From Methylomonas sp. LL1 (GTDB taxonomy: Bacteria; Pseudomonadota; Gammaproteobacteria; Methylococcales; Methylomonadaceae): a stretch of DNA of 64,000 nt. Numbering within the stretch: position 1 is the stretch's first letter; each line of letters begins with the position of its first letter. The notes beneath the pieces were generated by a model. The model saw nothing but the letters and a program-made list of their open reading frames with translations. It was not told where the DNA came from and searched no databases. Of this stretch, positions 44,591 through 54,700 are shown in pieces. The stretch is from positions 2,666,001 to 2,730,000 of the forward strand of contig NZ_CP064653.1 in the NCBI RefSeq assembly GCF_015711015.1, read 5' to 3'. Both the position numbers and the translations under genes were made by a program.

Positions 44591-45450
44591 GACGGGTTTT
44601 TATCCGGCATCAGTTGCTCGAACATTTGCAGAAACTCACTATCAGCCCGCCGCATCACGTCCTCAACCTGATCCCGGCTCAGCCGCACAAAAGCCAAGGT
44701 TTGATCCGATATATCGACCAGCGTATGCTCGGTCGACCAACCGCCGCTTCTATCATCGACCAGCCGGCTGGCCAAACTGAGTAAATAGGCATCCAGTTTA
44801 TAAACCAGCGCCGAATCCGGATTACGGTAACACCCTATCACTTCATACAACGATTCAGGCAGCCCCCATGCCTTGAGCAGCTCCCGCCCGACATCGGCAT
44901 GGGTAAAACCGATAATCTGCTGCTCGAAACGGGGTAGCAAACGGCGGTCATGATCGATAGTCACCAACACTCTCAAGGCCTGCTCGGGCATCACCTGGTA
45001 CAGCACCAACGAACCTATGTCATGCAACAATCCCGCCAGGAACAAACGCTCCGCATTCAGGACCGCGCTGCTCTTGGCCAATAACTTCATCACCACGGCA
45101 CAATGCACGCTACGCATCCAAAATGCCGTCATATCCACCAAACCCGACGGAATTTTGGCGAACCGATCCACCACGCAAGTCGCCACTACCAGATTATAGA
45201 GATCATCGACGCCCACGACCGCGATGGCCCTGGAAATGCTGTCGATTTTGGATTGAAAGCCGTAAAAGGAACTGTTTACCAATCGCAACAAGCGGGCGGA
45301 CAAGGCCGGATCCCTTGAAATGACCCCCCCCATATCCACCATCGAAAACCGGGGGTCGCGTATCATTTCGTTCAACTGAAAATAAATATCCGGCATCGAG
45401 AATAAATCCTTAGCCTCGGCGACCACGGCCTGTGCGGTTTCAAATTTCAC
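44566..45450 (-). CDS. HDOD domain protein
   Basis: A 294-residue HDOD-domain signalling protein (residues 15-215) with RDPALSARLLRLVNSSFYG and the GLLHDIG histidine-aspartate motif, though most of the HD metal set is reduced, as usual in HDOD. Role: probable c-di-GMP- or stress-related regulator of unknown output. It is followed by nothing on this strand until yceD, and preceded by the lytic transglycosylase with a 2-bp gap. Confidence 0.9.
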   Translation of the reverse strand: MKFETAQAVVAEAKDLFSMPDIYFQLNEMIRDPRFSMVDMGGVISRDPALSARLLRLVNSSFYGFQSKIDSISRAIAVVGVDDLYNLVVATCVVDRFAKIPSGLVDMTAFWMRSVHCAVVMKLLAKSSAVLNAERLFLAGLLHDIGSLVLYQVMPEQALRVLVTIDHDRRLLPRFEQQIIGFTHADVGRELLKAWGLPESLYEVIGCYRNPDSALVYKLDAYLLSLASRLVDDRSGGWSTEHTLVDISDQTLAFVRLSRDQVEDVMRRADSEFLQMFEQLMPDKNPSQGIAKPH

Positions 45451-45452
45451 GC

Positions 45453-46028
45453 TTAACTTTTCCCGTAGAGCCTTAACACATGCTGCACATAATTTTGGGT
45501 TTCGGGGTACGGCGGAACCGTATTGTTGTATTTCATCACCGCCCCCTCCCCCGCGTTATAACCGGCCACGGCCAGTTTCAGATTGGAATTAAACATGGCC
45601 AGCAAATCTTTTAGATAGCGGGTTCCGCCATCGACGTTTTGCTCGGCGTCGCGGCGATCGGTCACCCCATAGCGCCGCGCCGTATCAGGCATCAATTGCA
45701 TCAAGCCGACGGCGCCCGCCGATGAAACCGCCAGCGGATTATAGGCCGACTCGGCCTGGATTACCGCATGCAGCAACTTGGGATCCATTTGATGCTTGGC
45801 CGCCGCCTTGGCCACTAAATCGTTGAACTTGAGTTTGTTACCGGCCATGAATTTAACATCCCTGGCATAAGTTTTAGGCCGGGTGCGGATAATCAGCCTG
45901 TAATTGAAGCCTTTCTTGGGCTGATCCGTGTAATAGACCCGCCCATCCGGGGCAACGTATTTAAAAATATCGGCGGATACTGGCGATGAAATAGATAACA
46001 GTAAAATAACGATCCGTAGCAATTTCAT
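45453..46028 (-). CDS. Lytic transglycosylase (SLT domain) with DUF4124
   Basis: A 191-residue exported protein with a signal peptide of about 19 residues ending VSA. A DUF4124-like segment (DIFKYVAPDGRVYYTDQP) is followed by an SLT/goose-lysozyme-like domain with the catalytic Glu in AVIQAESAYNP, then GLMQLMP and YNAGEGAV. It cleaves peptidoglycan glycan strands in the periplasm. ATG 46028 is preferred (GAGGTGG upstream); GTG 46040 is possible. Confidence 0.93.
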   Translation of the reverse strand: MKLLRIVILLLSISSPVSADIFKYVAPDGRVYYTDQPKKGFNYRLIIRTRPKTYARDVKFMAGNKLKFNDLVAKAAAKHQMDPKLLHAVIQAESAYNPLAVSSAGAVGLMQLMPDTARRYGVTDRRDAEQNVDGGTRYLKDLLAMFNSNLKLAVAGYNAGEGAVMKYNNTVPPYPETQNYVQHVLRLYGKS

Positions 46029-46050
46029 CCGCTTCACCACCTCGATAGAC

Positions 46051-47253
46051 TCAACTCGCCGCGCTAATGGAGATCAGACTGGCCGCTTCGACGGCTTTTG
46101 CCCTCGCATCGGCCACATTATCGGCGGTAGCCAGCGCCACGCCCATGCGCCGGGACACAAAGGCCTCGGGCTTTCCGAACAGCCGTATCTCGCTATCAGC
46201 TACAGCCAGCGCCCGCCGCAAGCCCTGATAAACCACGGCCTCGGCATCGATACCGCCCAGAATCACCGCGCTAGCGCCGGTTTTATCCAGCTCGGTGTTA
46301 ACCGGCAACCCCAAGATAGCCCGCGCATGCAGATCAAACTCGCTTTGGCGCTGACTGACCATGGTCACCATGCCAGTATCGTGCGGACGCGGACTGACTT
46401 CGCTAAACCAGACCCGGTCAGCCTTGACGAACAATTCCACCCCAAACAACCCCAAGCCTCCCAACGCCTCGGTGACTTTGCCGGCTATCTGTTGCGACAA
46501 GGCGATGGCGTTACCGCTCATGGACTGAGGTTGCCAGCTTTCGCGGTAATCGCCGTTTTCCTGGCGATGACCGATGGGCTGGCAAAAATAGGTCGCGATC
46601 CGGCCCTCGGTATCCAAGGCTCTAACGGTCAGCAAGGTAATCTCGAAATCAAACTCGATTTTGGCCTCGACGATGACTTTTCCGGTGTCGGCACGACCGG
46701 CGGCTTTGGCATAATCCCAGGCGGCTTGCAATTGCTCTGGACTTTTGACCATGGTCTGACCCTTGCCGGAAGACGACATGGTGGGCTTGATGAAACAAGG
46801 GTAGCCAATGCCCGCATCAACCGCCGCCCGCAATTGCTCGAATGTCTCGGCGAACGCGTATTTCGAAGTTGGCAACCCCAGTTGCTCGGCGGCCAGTTGC
46901 CGAATGCCTTCCCGGTTCATGGTCAATTGAATGGCTCTGGCATTCGGCACGATATTCACGCCGCCCTCGGCTTCGATCTCGGCCAAGGCGTCGGTGGCGA
47001 TGGCTTCCAGTTCCGGCACGATAAAGTCCGGTTTTTCGGCGGCGATCACGGCTTTCACCGCCACGGGGTCGGTCATGTCGATCACATGGCTGCGATGCGC
47101 CACTTGCATGGCCGGCGCATGGCCGTAGCGATCGACCGCTATCACCTCGACGCCGTAGCGTTGCAGGGAAATAGCGACTTCTTTTCCCAGTTCGCCACTA
47201 CCCAGCAAGAGAGCCTTGGTGGCGGTTGGACTGTTGGGGGTGCCTATTTTCAT
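46051..47253 (-). CDS. purT: Formate-dependent phosphoribosylglycinamide formyltransferase
   Basis: A 400-residue ATP-grasp enzyme. The N-terminal [15 protein letters not shown] motif, the [10 protein letters not shown] core, and the ATP-grasp loop [11 protein letters not shown] are visible. It makes formyl-GAR from formate, ATP and GAR in purine synthesis. In a methylotroph, formate is readily available, which fits. ATG overlaps the MutS-like stop by 4 bp. Confidence 0.97.
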   Translation of the reverse strand: MKIGTPNSPTATKALLLGSGELGKEVAISLQRYGVEVIAVDRYGHAPAMQVAHRSHVIDMTDPVAVKAVIAAEKPDFIVPELEAIATDALAEIEAEGGVNIVPNARAIQLTMNREGIRQLAAEQLGLPTSKYAFAETFEQLRAAVDAGIGYPCFIKPTMSSSGKGQTMVKSPEQLQAAWDYAKAAGRADTGKVIVEAKIEFDFEITLLTVRALDTEGRIATYFCQPIGHRQENGDYRESWQPQSMSGNAIALSQQIAGKVTEALGGLGLFGVELFVKADRVWFSEVSPRPHDTGMVTMVSQRQSEFDLHARAILGLPVNTELDKTGASAVILGGIDAEAVVYQGLRRALAVADSEIRLFGKPEAFVSRRMGVALATADNVADARAKAVEAASLISISAAS

Positions 47254-48845
47254 GTCGATTTGGCCAGATAATTTTCGATGTCTTGTTTGGAAAAACCGAT
47301 TTTCTTCGCCACCCGGTCGGCATGACTGACCCTCGAAATGCCGGGAATCAGTTTGAACGTGGGCAACTCGTCGGCAAACTCAACTTGCATCGGCGTCGCC
47401 GTGCCTCGTTTGACGAACACATCGACCAATTGATGGTTATGGGTAATCAAAATGGTACTGTTGCCTTTGCGGTAAAAACCGTCCAGCACGTCAATGGACG
47501 ACTGCATTTTCTCTTCAAAGGTAGTGCCTTCCGCCATTTCGTCAAGCACCAGCAAACTTTTAGCCGTGGTGGCCAGGAATATATCGCGAGTACGCTTCAG
47601 CTCGGTACCGAAGCGGCCTTCGCCGTCGTCCAGATGACTGATCTCCGGTGCCTGATAAAAAATCCGGTCCGCCACCGCCAGCAGCGCCGACTTGGCCGGC
47701 ACATAACAGCCTATTTGCGCCAATAATTGTATTTGGGTGATGGTCTTGCAAAATGCGGTTTTCCCGCCACTGTTAGGACCTGTCACGCACAGCAGACGTT
47801 CCCGATCCATTGCAAAATCGTTGCCGACATAAGCGGGATTTTTATGGCCCAATACCGGATTTTTGGCATCTTCCAGCTTGATGGCGTGCCGATCGGCCGC
47901 GTGCATTTCAGGCAAGGCCATTTCGCTGCCATAATCTTCGGCGTATTTGATAAAGGCCAGCAACTCGTCCAGTTGCCCCAAGCCATCCAGCAACTCACCC
48001 AGCGCCGGGGAGTTTTTGTACCTCGCGCGGAGCGGTATGATGCAATTATCCCTGTCATAGCCGCCGATCACAGGAATATAAGCCAACATCAACGGCAGGA
48101 AAAACACCGAAGCGATCGAAATACCATCCTTGGAAAACTGAAACATGTCGCTCGGAAAAACCTGCACCAAGCCCCAGATGGCGGCCAGCACCATGCCGAT
48201 CAACAACGGCTTGAACAAGGTCGGCCGGAATATGGTGGCCGGCGAAAACGCGTTTTTGCGTTCTTCCTTGCTTTGTATGCCTTTTTCGCTGTTGTAGACC
48301 GGCCCCACCATCAGCGAATAATCATTGCTTTCGGCAAAGTTGCCGATTTTATTGTATACGCTTTGCAGATAAGGGCTTTGCGGCGTGCCGGAGTTTTGAA
48401 TGGCGCCGACCAGATTCAATACGAAGCGCACGCCGCGGTTGTATTGCTTGTAGCCGTAACCCTCTATTTGATTGTCTTCGCGCGCGGTACCGAAACTGCC
48501 CAGAAACTCGCCGAACAACAACACGTACAAGCGCTTTTCGCCGGCCGCGGCGTTGGCGACGATGTTCTCGACATTAGCCCGCACATCCGGATTGTCGCGT
48601 ATCTCCCTCACGGCTTCCTGCTTGGCGGCTATCGCGTCAAGTTGGTCCAAGGGTTGCGTCAACGAACGGTACAACACGGTCTGGCCGGCGATAGTGCTGG
48701 CGTAGTTGACGTAGTCGAACAGTTCGTCGACCTCTATGGTATTAAAGGCGCCTTGATCAATCACCCCTTCCCCGGTCGGCAGCGGCTTGCTGGATCGAAC
48801 CACCGGCCATTCATCGTTCCAACTTTGTAAGACGTTCTGTTGCAT
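47250..48845 (-). CDS. Membrane-anchored MutS-like ATPase
   Basis: A 531-residue MutS-related protein. The C-terminal ATPase has Walker [10 protein letters not shown], the [11 protein letters not shown]alker B, and ITHNHQLVD. Instead of the mismatch-binding domains it has a central pair of membrane segments (about residues 208-228 and 238-258), so it should sit at the membrane. Such proteins are known in bacteria but are poorly characterised, and no mismatch-repair role is implied. It is the upstream gene of an operon with purT. Confidence 0.88.
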   Translation of the reverse strand: MQQNVLQSWNDEWPVVRSSKPLPTGEGVIDQGAFNTIEVDELFDYVNYASTIAGQTVLYRSLTQPLDQLDAIAAKQEAVREIRDNPDVRANVENIVANAAAGEKRLYVLLFGEFLGSFGTAREDNQIEGYGYKQYNRGVRFVLNLVGAIQNSGTPQSPYLQSVYNKIGNFAESNDYSLMVGPVYNSEKGIQSKEERKNAFSPATIFRPTLFKPLLIGMVLAAIWGLVQVFPSDMFQFSKDGISIASVFFLPLMLAYIPVIGGYDRDNCIIPLRARYKNSPALGELLDGLGQLDELLAFIKYAEDYGSEMALPEMHAADRHAIKLEDAKNPVLGHKNPAYVGNDFAMDRERLLCVTGPNSGGKTAFCKTITQIQLLAQIGCYVPAKSALLAVADRIFYQAPEISHLDDGEGRFGTELKRTRDIFLATTAKSLLVLDEMAEGTTFEEKMQSSIDVLDGFYRKGNSTILITHNHQLVDVFVKRGTATPMQVEFADELPTFKLIPGISRVSHADRVAKKIGFSKQDIENYLAKST

Positions 48846-48875
48846 GCTGCCTCCCCCGGTTTTATGGTCCGCGCG

Positions 48876-49850
48876 TTACGCGGATTTTATTAATTCGGCC
48901 ATGACTTCGACATGCGCGTCGCTGTCGTTCAGGGCCGGAATGTAGCGATAACTGTTGCCGCCAGCCTCGATGAAGATTTCCTTGTTGGCGATGGCGATTT
49001 CTTCCAGCGTTTCCAGACAATCGACCGCGAATCCGGGACAAACCACATCCACCTGCCGGATGTCCTGTTGCGGCAAGTCCCGCAAAACCTCGACACAATA
49101 AGGTTTCAGCCATTCGGCCCGGCCGAAACGGGACTGAAACACCAACTGCCATTGCTTATCCCGCAAACCCAGTTCATCGGCCAACAAGCGCGCCGTGGCC
49201 TGACAATGGTAAAAATAAGGGTCGCCCCATTCGGTCAACTTGGCCGGCAAGCCGTGAAACGACATCAGCAGCAGCGCGGCCTGGCCGTGACTTTGCCAGT
49301 GAGATCGAATCGAATCGGCCAAGGCTTTGATGTAAACAGGGCTTTGATAATAATCACTGATAAAACGCAACGACGGCATGTGTCGCCAACCGACAAACTC
49401 GTCGGCCACCACGTCGAAAATCGAAGCCGTGGTGGTTGAGGAATATTGCGGATACAGCGGCAGGATGACAATGTCCTCCACCCCCTGTTTGTTGAATTCC
49501 CGCAATTTCAGCCGCAAGGCCGGCTTGCCGTAACGCATCGCGCAATCGATCTGCAGCTTATCGTCAGCCAAGCGCTTTGCCAGTTTATCGCTCAATTGCC
49601 GGGTAAACACTACCAGCGGCGAGCCCTTATCGGTCCAGATCGAGCGATAGGCATGGGCGGATTTACGCGGCCGAAACGGCAATATAAAAAAATTTAATAT
49701 CATCCACCACAGCGGCCTGGGCAAGTTGACCACCCGAGGATCGCCAAGAAACTCGCGTAGAAAAGCCCGAACATCGGAGGTGCTAGTTGTCGCCGGCGAA
49801 CCGAGATTGACCAGCAATACCCCGGTTTTTTTTGCGCGCGCGTCGCTCAT
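48876..49850 (-). CDS. hemH: Ferrochelatase
   Basis: A 324-residue ferrochelatase: GVLLVNLGSP at the N-terminus, the LMSFHGLP metal-site histidine, and the C-terminal VCPGFAVDCLETLEEI. It inserts ferrous iron into protoporphyrin IX, the last step of heme synthesis. ATG 49850 rather than GTG 49853. The folE gene is 6 bp upstream. Confidence 0.97.
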   Translation of the reverse strand: MSDARAKKTGVLLVNLGSPATTSTSDVRAFLREFLGDPRVVNLPRPLWWMILNFFILPFRPRKSAHAYRSIWTDKGSPLVVFTRQLSDKLAKRLADDKLQIDCAMRYGKPALRLKLREFNKQGVEDIVILPLYPQYSSTTTASIFDVVADEFVGWRHMPSLRFISDYYQSPVYIKALADSIRSHWQSHGQAALLLMSFHGLPAKLTEWGDPYFYHCQATARLLADELGLRDKQWQLVFQSRFGRAEWLKPYCVEVLRDLPQQDIRQVDVVCPGFAVDCLETLEEIAIANKEIFIEAGGNSYRYIPALNDSDAHVEVMAELIKSA

Positions 49851-49856
49851 CACAGC

Positions 49857-50402
49857 TTATTTACGGTTGATCAAATTCAAGAATTCGGAGCGGGTGCTGA
49901 TCTCTTCACGGAAAATGCCCAACATGACCGACGTCGTCATCACCGAATTTTGTTTTTCCACGCCGCGCATCATCATGCATAAATGCTTGGCCTCGATCAC
50001 CACCGCCACCCCGCGCGCGTCGATCGCGGTTTCCACCGCCGTGGCGATTTGCCGAGTCAATTGCTCCTGAATCTGCAGGCGGCGGCCGTACATATCGACG
50101 ATACGCGCCAGCTTGGACAGTCCCAGCACCTTGCCTTGCGGCAGATAACCAATATGGCATTTGCCGATAAACGGCAACAAATGATGTTCGCACAAGGAAT
50201 ACAATTCGATGTCCTTGACGATCACCATATCCTCGGTATCGGCCTGAAATATCGCTCCATTCAGCACCTCATCCAAGGTTTTTTCATAACCGTTATTCAG
50301 AAATTTGAAGGCCTTGGCCGCCCTTGCCGGCGTATCGCGCAAACCTTCCCGATTCACGTCTTCGCCAATTGCTTGAATAATTTTGGAGAAATATTCTTCC
50401 AT
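49857..50402 (-). CDS. folE: GTP cyclohydrolase I
   Basis: A 181-residue Fol[20 protein letters not shown] with the zinc Cys and His, and the late HLCMMMRGV. It converts GTP to dihydroneopterin triphosphate for folate, and for tetrahydromethanopterin in methylotrophs. ATG 50402 follows GGGGG; GTG 50405 is the alternative. Confidence 0.97.
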   Translation of the reverse strand: MEEYFSKIIQAIGEDVNREGLRDTPARAAKAFKFLNNGYEKTLDEVLNGAIFQADTEDMVIVKDIELYSLCEHHLLPFIGKCHIGYLPQGKVLGLSKLARIVDMYGRRLQIQEQLTRQIATAVETAIDARGVAVVIEAKHLCMMMRGVEKQNSVMTTSVMLGIFREEISTRSEFLNLINRK

Positions 50403-50441
50403 CACCGCCCCCAGGTAAAAAAATGTTGTGAGTATACAGCA

Positions 50442-51416
50442 TCAATTCGTAAACTCTAAGGCACGCAACAGCACGCCCTCGTCCGCACCGTTCTTATTGG
50501 CATTCTCGCTGATATGCCGGCGCCAGGCCCGCGCGCCATCCACGCCATGAAACAAGCCCAGCAAATGGCGGGCGATACAGTTCAACCGGACACCTTGCCG
50601 CAACTGCCCTTGAATATAAGGAATCATCGCCAATATCACTTCTTGCCTGGATTTAATTGGGTAGTCATCGCCGAACAAGCGGCTATCCACTTGACTGAGC
50701 AAATAGGGATTGTGATAAATCTCCCGCCCCAGCATCACCCCATCGACCCTGTCCAGCAGTTCCAGCGAGGCTTCCAGGCTGTTAATACCGCCGTTGATGA
50801 TAATTTCCAGCCGTGGAAAATCCTGTTTCAACTGAAAAACCATCTCATAACGTAGCGGAGGAATATCGCGGTTCTGCTTGGGTGAAAGCCCGGAAAGCCA
50901 AGCCTTGCGGGCATGGACGATAAAGCTTTCACAACCGCCCGCCGCCGCCACCGATATAAACCGGGTTAACTCCGGGTAAGAATCCATATCATCGATACCG
51001 ATACGCGATTTGATCGTGACCGGAATCGACGCTGCTTGCCGCATCGCCGTCACGCATTCGGCAACCAATTCCGGCTCGGCCATCAGACAGGCGCCAAAAC
51101 GGCCGTTTTGCACCCGATCGCTAGGGCAACCGACGTTCAGATTGATTTCATCGTAGCCATAGTCTTCGGCAATTTTGGCGCACAGTGCCAGATCACCTGG
51201 ATCACTGCCTCCCAACTGTAAAGCCAACGGATGCTCTTCCGGATTAAACCCTAAATGCCGCTGCCGGTTACCCTGCAAGATAGCCCCGGTCGTCACCATT
51301 TCGCTGTAGAGCAAGGCATGTCGCGACATCAAGCGATAAAAATACCGGCTATGCCTATCGGTCCAATCCAGCATCGGGGCAACCGAAAAACGTCTGTTGA
51401 TTTTTGTGCTAACCAT
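50442..51416 (-). CDS. dusA: tRNA-dihydrouridine(20/20a) synthase
   Basis: A 324-residue flavoenzyme: N-terminal [18 protein letters not shown], the active-site Cys in [16 protein letters not shown], and the [16 protein letters not shown] stretch typical of DusA. It reduces uridine 20/20a in tRNA D-loops. It forms a cluster with folE and hemH. The 299 bp upstream contain no gene I can see. Confidence 0.96.
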   Translation of the reverse strand: MVSTKINRRFSVAPMLDWTDRHSRYFYRLMSRHALLYSEMVTTGAILQGNRQRHLGFNPEEHPLALQLGGSDPGDLALCAKIAEDYGYDEINLNVGCPSDRVQNGRFGACLMAEPELVAECVTAMRQAASIPVTIKSRIGIDDMDSYPELTRFISVAAAGGCESFIVHARKAWLSGLSPKQNRDIPPLRYEMVFQLKQDFPRLEIIINGGINSLEASLELLDRVDGVMLGREIYHNPYLLSQVDSRLFGDDYPIKSRQEVILAMIPYIQGQLRQGVRLNCIARHLLGLFHGVDGARAWRRHISENANKNGADEGVLLRALEFTN

Positions 51417-51715
51417 TCAAATTCTAAAACTGCTTAAATCGATATTCTGACAACATCGACGCCCGCCATCAAATTTAACCCTATTCCCAAGACCAGCCGC
51501 TATTGCATTGGGCTGCGGCCATTGACTTTCAACCTATCCCGCTTTATATCCGATCAAGCCGATTTTCCCGCATCGGAATACAATAAGTTCAAAAACCGGA
51601 CCGAATAATATACAGCTTATGCATCAAGGCCGTTGTTGACTCGGCCATGCGCGTTTCAGGGAAGAAGAAACTCGATCCGCCTTTTTCCCGTTCCAGCCGC
51701 TTATGAAACTGTTTA

Positions 51716-54700
51716 ATGTCGACTATGTTTAATCGCTCTTGGCCCATCCGGGTTTGGTTTTTGCTGCTGACGCTTAGCTGCTTGCCCATGGCGGCCTTGT
51801 CGGCTCCGGCCGCCCAACCCCATCTGGAAAAAGTCCTCCTGCAACTGAAATGGTTTCACCAGTTTCAGTTTGCCGGCTATTACGCGGCGATCGAGCAGGG
51901 TTATTTCGCCGAAGAGGGTTTAGAGGTCGAGATTATCGAGCGCGACCTTGAAAAAAGCGTGGTCAAGCAGGTGGTCAACGGTCAAGCCGACTATGGCGTC
52001 GGCGATTCGGGCTTGCTGGCCGAATACGCCGGCGGGGAACCGATTATTGCATTGGCGGCGATTTTTCAGCACAACCCGCTGGTGTTTATCTCCCGCCAGG
52101 ACTCCGGCATCATCAGCCCCTATGAAATGGTCGGCAAGCGTATAATGCTGGACACCCTGAGCAGCAACGAAGCTCCGCTGAAAGCCCTACTGGCGGACGC
52201 CGACATCAGCAGCGCGGATTACACCCCGGTCAAGCAAAACGTTGATTACAGCCTGTTGAGCCAGGGCAAGGTCGACGTCATTTCGGGCTACATTACCGAC
52301 CAGCCATACTATTTCAAACAACAAGGGGTCAAGGTCAACATCATCAACCCGCAGAATTACGGCATCGATTTCTATGGCGATATTCTGTTCACCAGCCACA
52401 ATGAACTGTCCCGGCATCCGGGCCGGGCCGATCGTTTTCTGAGAGCCGCGTTGAAGGGCTGGAAATATGCGCTGGATCATCCCGATCGATTGATAGCGCT
52501 GATTCATTCCCAATATCATGGCCGGCTGCCGCTGAGTCATTTGCAATTCGAGGCCCAGGAAACCCAAAAACTGATTTTGCCCAATCGGGTTCCCCTGGGC
52601 CAGATCGATCCGCGCCGGCTGAAAATCGTCGCCGAGCATTACGCCAAGGCCGGACTCAAAACCAAGCTTTCGGAAGCGGAACTGGCGGCCTTCATTTATC
52701 GGCAAATACCGGGCGATTTGGAACTGACGGAAGCTGAAAAAGCCTGGCTTGCCACGCATCCGGTTATCCGGGTTGGCATAGACCGCGACTTTCCGCCCTA
52801 CGAATGGATAGATCAAAATGGCAATTATGTCGGCATGGCCGCCGACTATATCAAGTTGCTCGAAACCAAACTGGGGATACGCTTCGAAATCATCGGCGAT
52901 CGAAGCTGGATGGAAATCATGGACATGGCCAGGCGCGGCCAACTGGATATGTTGTCGGCGGCCGTCAAGACCCCCGAACGCGCCCAATACCTGACCTTCA
53001 CTCAACCCTTCAAGGCTGGACCGGTCGTGATCATCGACAATGGCCAGGGCGGTTATATCGGCAGCCTGGACAATTTATCGGGCAAGCGAGTAGCCGTGGA
53101 AAAAGGCTACTTCATGCAGGAGTTACTGGAAAGACATCATCCGCAAATACAGCTGGTACTAGCCGACACCATCAAACAGGCGTTAAACCTGGTGATTGAC
53201 GGCAAGGCCGATGCCTATGTCGGCGACGCCGGCTCCACCAACTATGCGATAAAAAAAGAAGGCCTACTCAGCCTGCGATTTTCGGGTCAAACCGAGTATC
53301 GCAGCCAGCACAGCCTGGCCATCAGCAAGTCCCAGCCTGAATTGTTTTCCATCATCAACAAAGCGATGCTGACTATCCCGGCCGAAACCAGCGATGCCAT
53401 TTTTAACCGCTGGCTAGGCCTCCGCATCGAACAAGGCATCAAACTCGGCACCGTATTGACCTATGCCGCCGCGGTTCTGGGGTTTTTCCTGATTTTTGCC
53501 TATTGGTTGATTCGCCTGCAACGCGAAATCGGCAAACGCCAAGCCTTGCAGGAACGCGAACAGCACCGTACCAGGGTCATGCAATTACTCACCGAACAAA
53601 ACCCATTACCAGAGGTGCTGGATAGCATCGCCCGCGATGTGGAAAACCTAAATCCCGGCATGCTTTGCAGCATTCTGCTGCTGGATGCCGACGGCCGGCA
53701 CCTGCGCCAAGGCGCCGCGCCCAGCCTACCAGCCTTTTACAACCAAGGCATCGATGGAATTGCCATCGGCCCAAATGCCGGCTCCTGCGGTACCGCGGCA
53801 TTTACCGGAAAGCGCGTGATCGTGTCCGATATAGAAAGTCATCCTTATTGGGCGGCTTATCTCGGCCTGGCCCACCGGGCGAAACTGGGCGCCTGCTGGT
53901 CGCAACCGATACTGTCGACCCAAGGCAAAGTGCTGGGTACATTCGCTATTTATCACCGCCAACCTCACCAACCAAGCGCCGACGATCTGCAACTGATCGA
54001 GGACGAAGCCCGCCTGGCCGCCGTGGCCATCGAGAAAACCGAGGCCAAATCCCGCTTGCAGTTGGCCGCCAGCGTTTTCACCCATGCGCGCGAAGGCATC
54101 ATGATCACCGATCATGCCGGACTGATGATCGATGTTAACGAAACCTTCAGCCAGATCACCGGCTATCCGCGCGAAGAAGCCCTGGGCCGCAATCCACACA
54201 TCCTGCAATCCGGGCGCCATGGAGCGGAATTTTACCAGGTGATGTGGCGGGAATTGCTTGAGTTCGGCTATTGGAGCGGCGAAATCTGGAATCGGCGAAA
54301 GAACGGCGAAATCTATGCCGAAATGCTGACCATCAGCGCGGTACGGGATGACAACGGCACTACCCGCAACTACGTTGCCTTGTTCACCGACATCACCGAC
54401 ATCAAGCAACACCAACAACAATTGGAACATATCGCCCACTATGACGCCTTGACCGGCCTGCCGAATCGGGTGCTGTTGGCCGACCGCCTGAAACAATCGA
54501 TGATCCAATGCCAACGGCACCACTGTTCCTGCGCGGTGGTTTATATGGATCTGGACGGCTTCAAGGCGGTTAACGACAGTCACGGTCACGATGTGGGCGA
54601 CGAATTACTGGTCAATATTGCTACCCAAATGAAATTGGCGCTACGCGAAGGCGATACCTTGGCCCGCATCGGCGGTGACGAATTCATAGCGGTTCTGGCC

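Noticed and set aside
46327..47271. 314-codon frame opposite purT
   Set aside because: Antisense to purT, which has full-length family features.
47727..48830. 367-codon frame opposite the MutS-like gene
   Set aside because: Antisense shadow: the minus strand has clear MutS ATPase motifs over the same interval.
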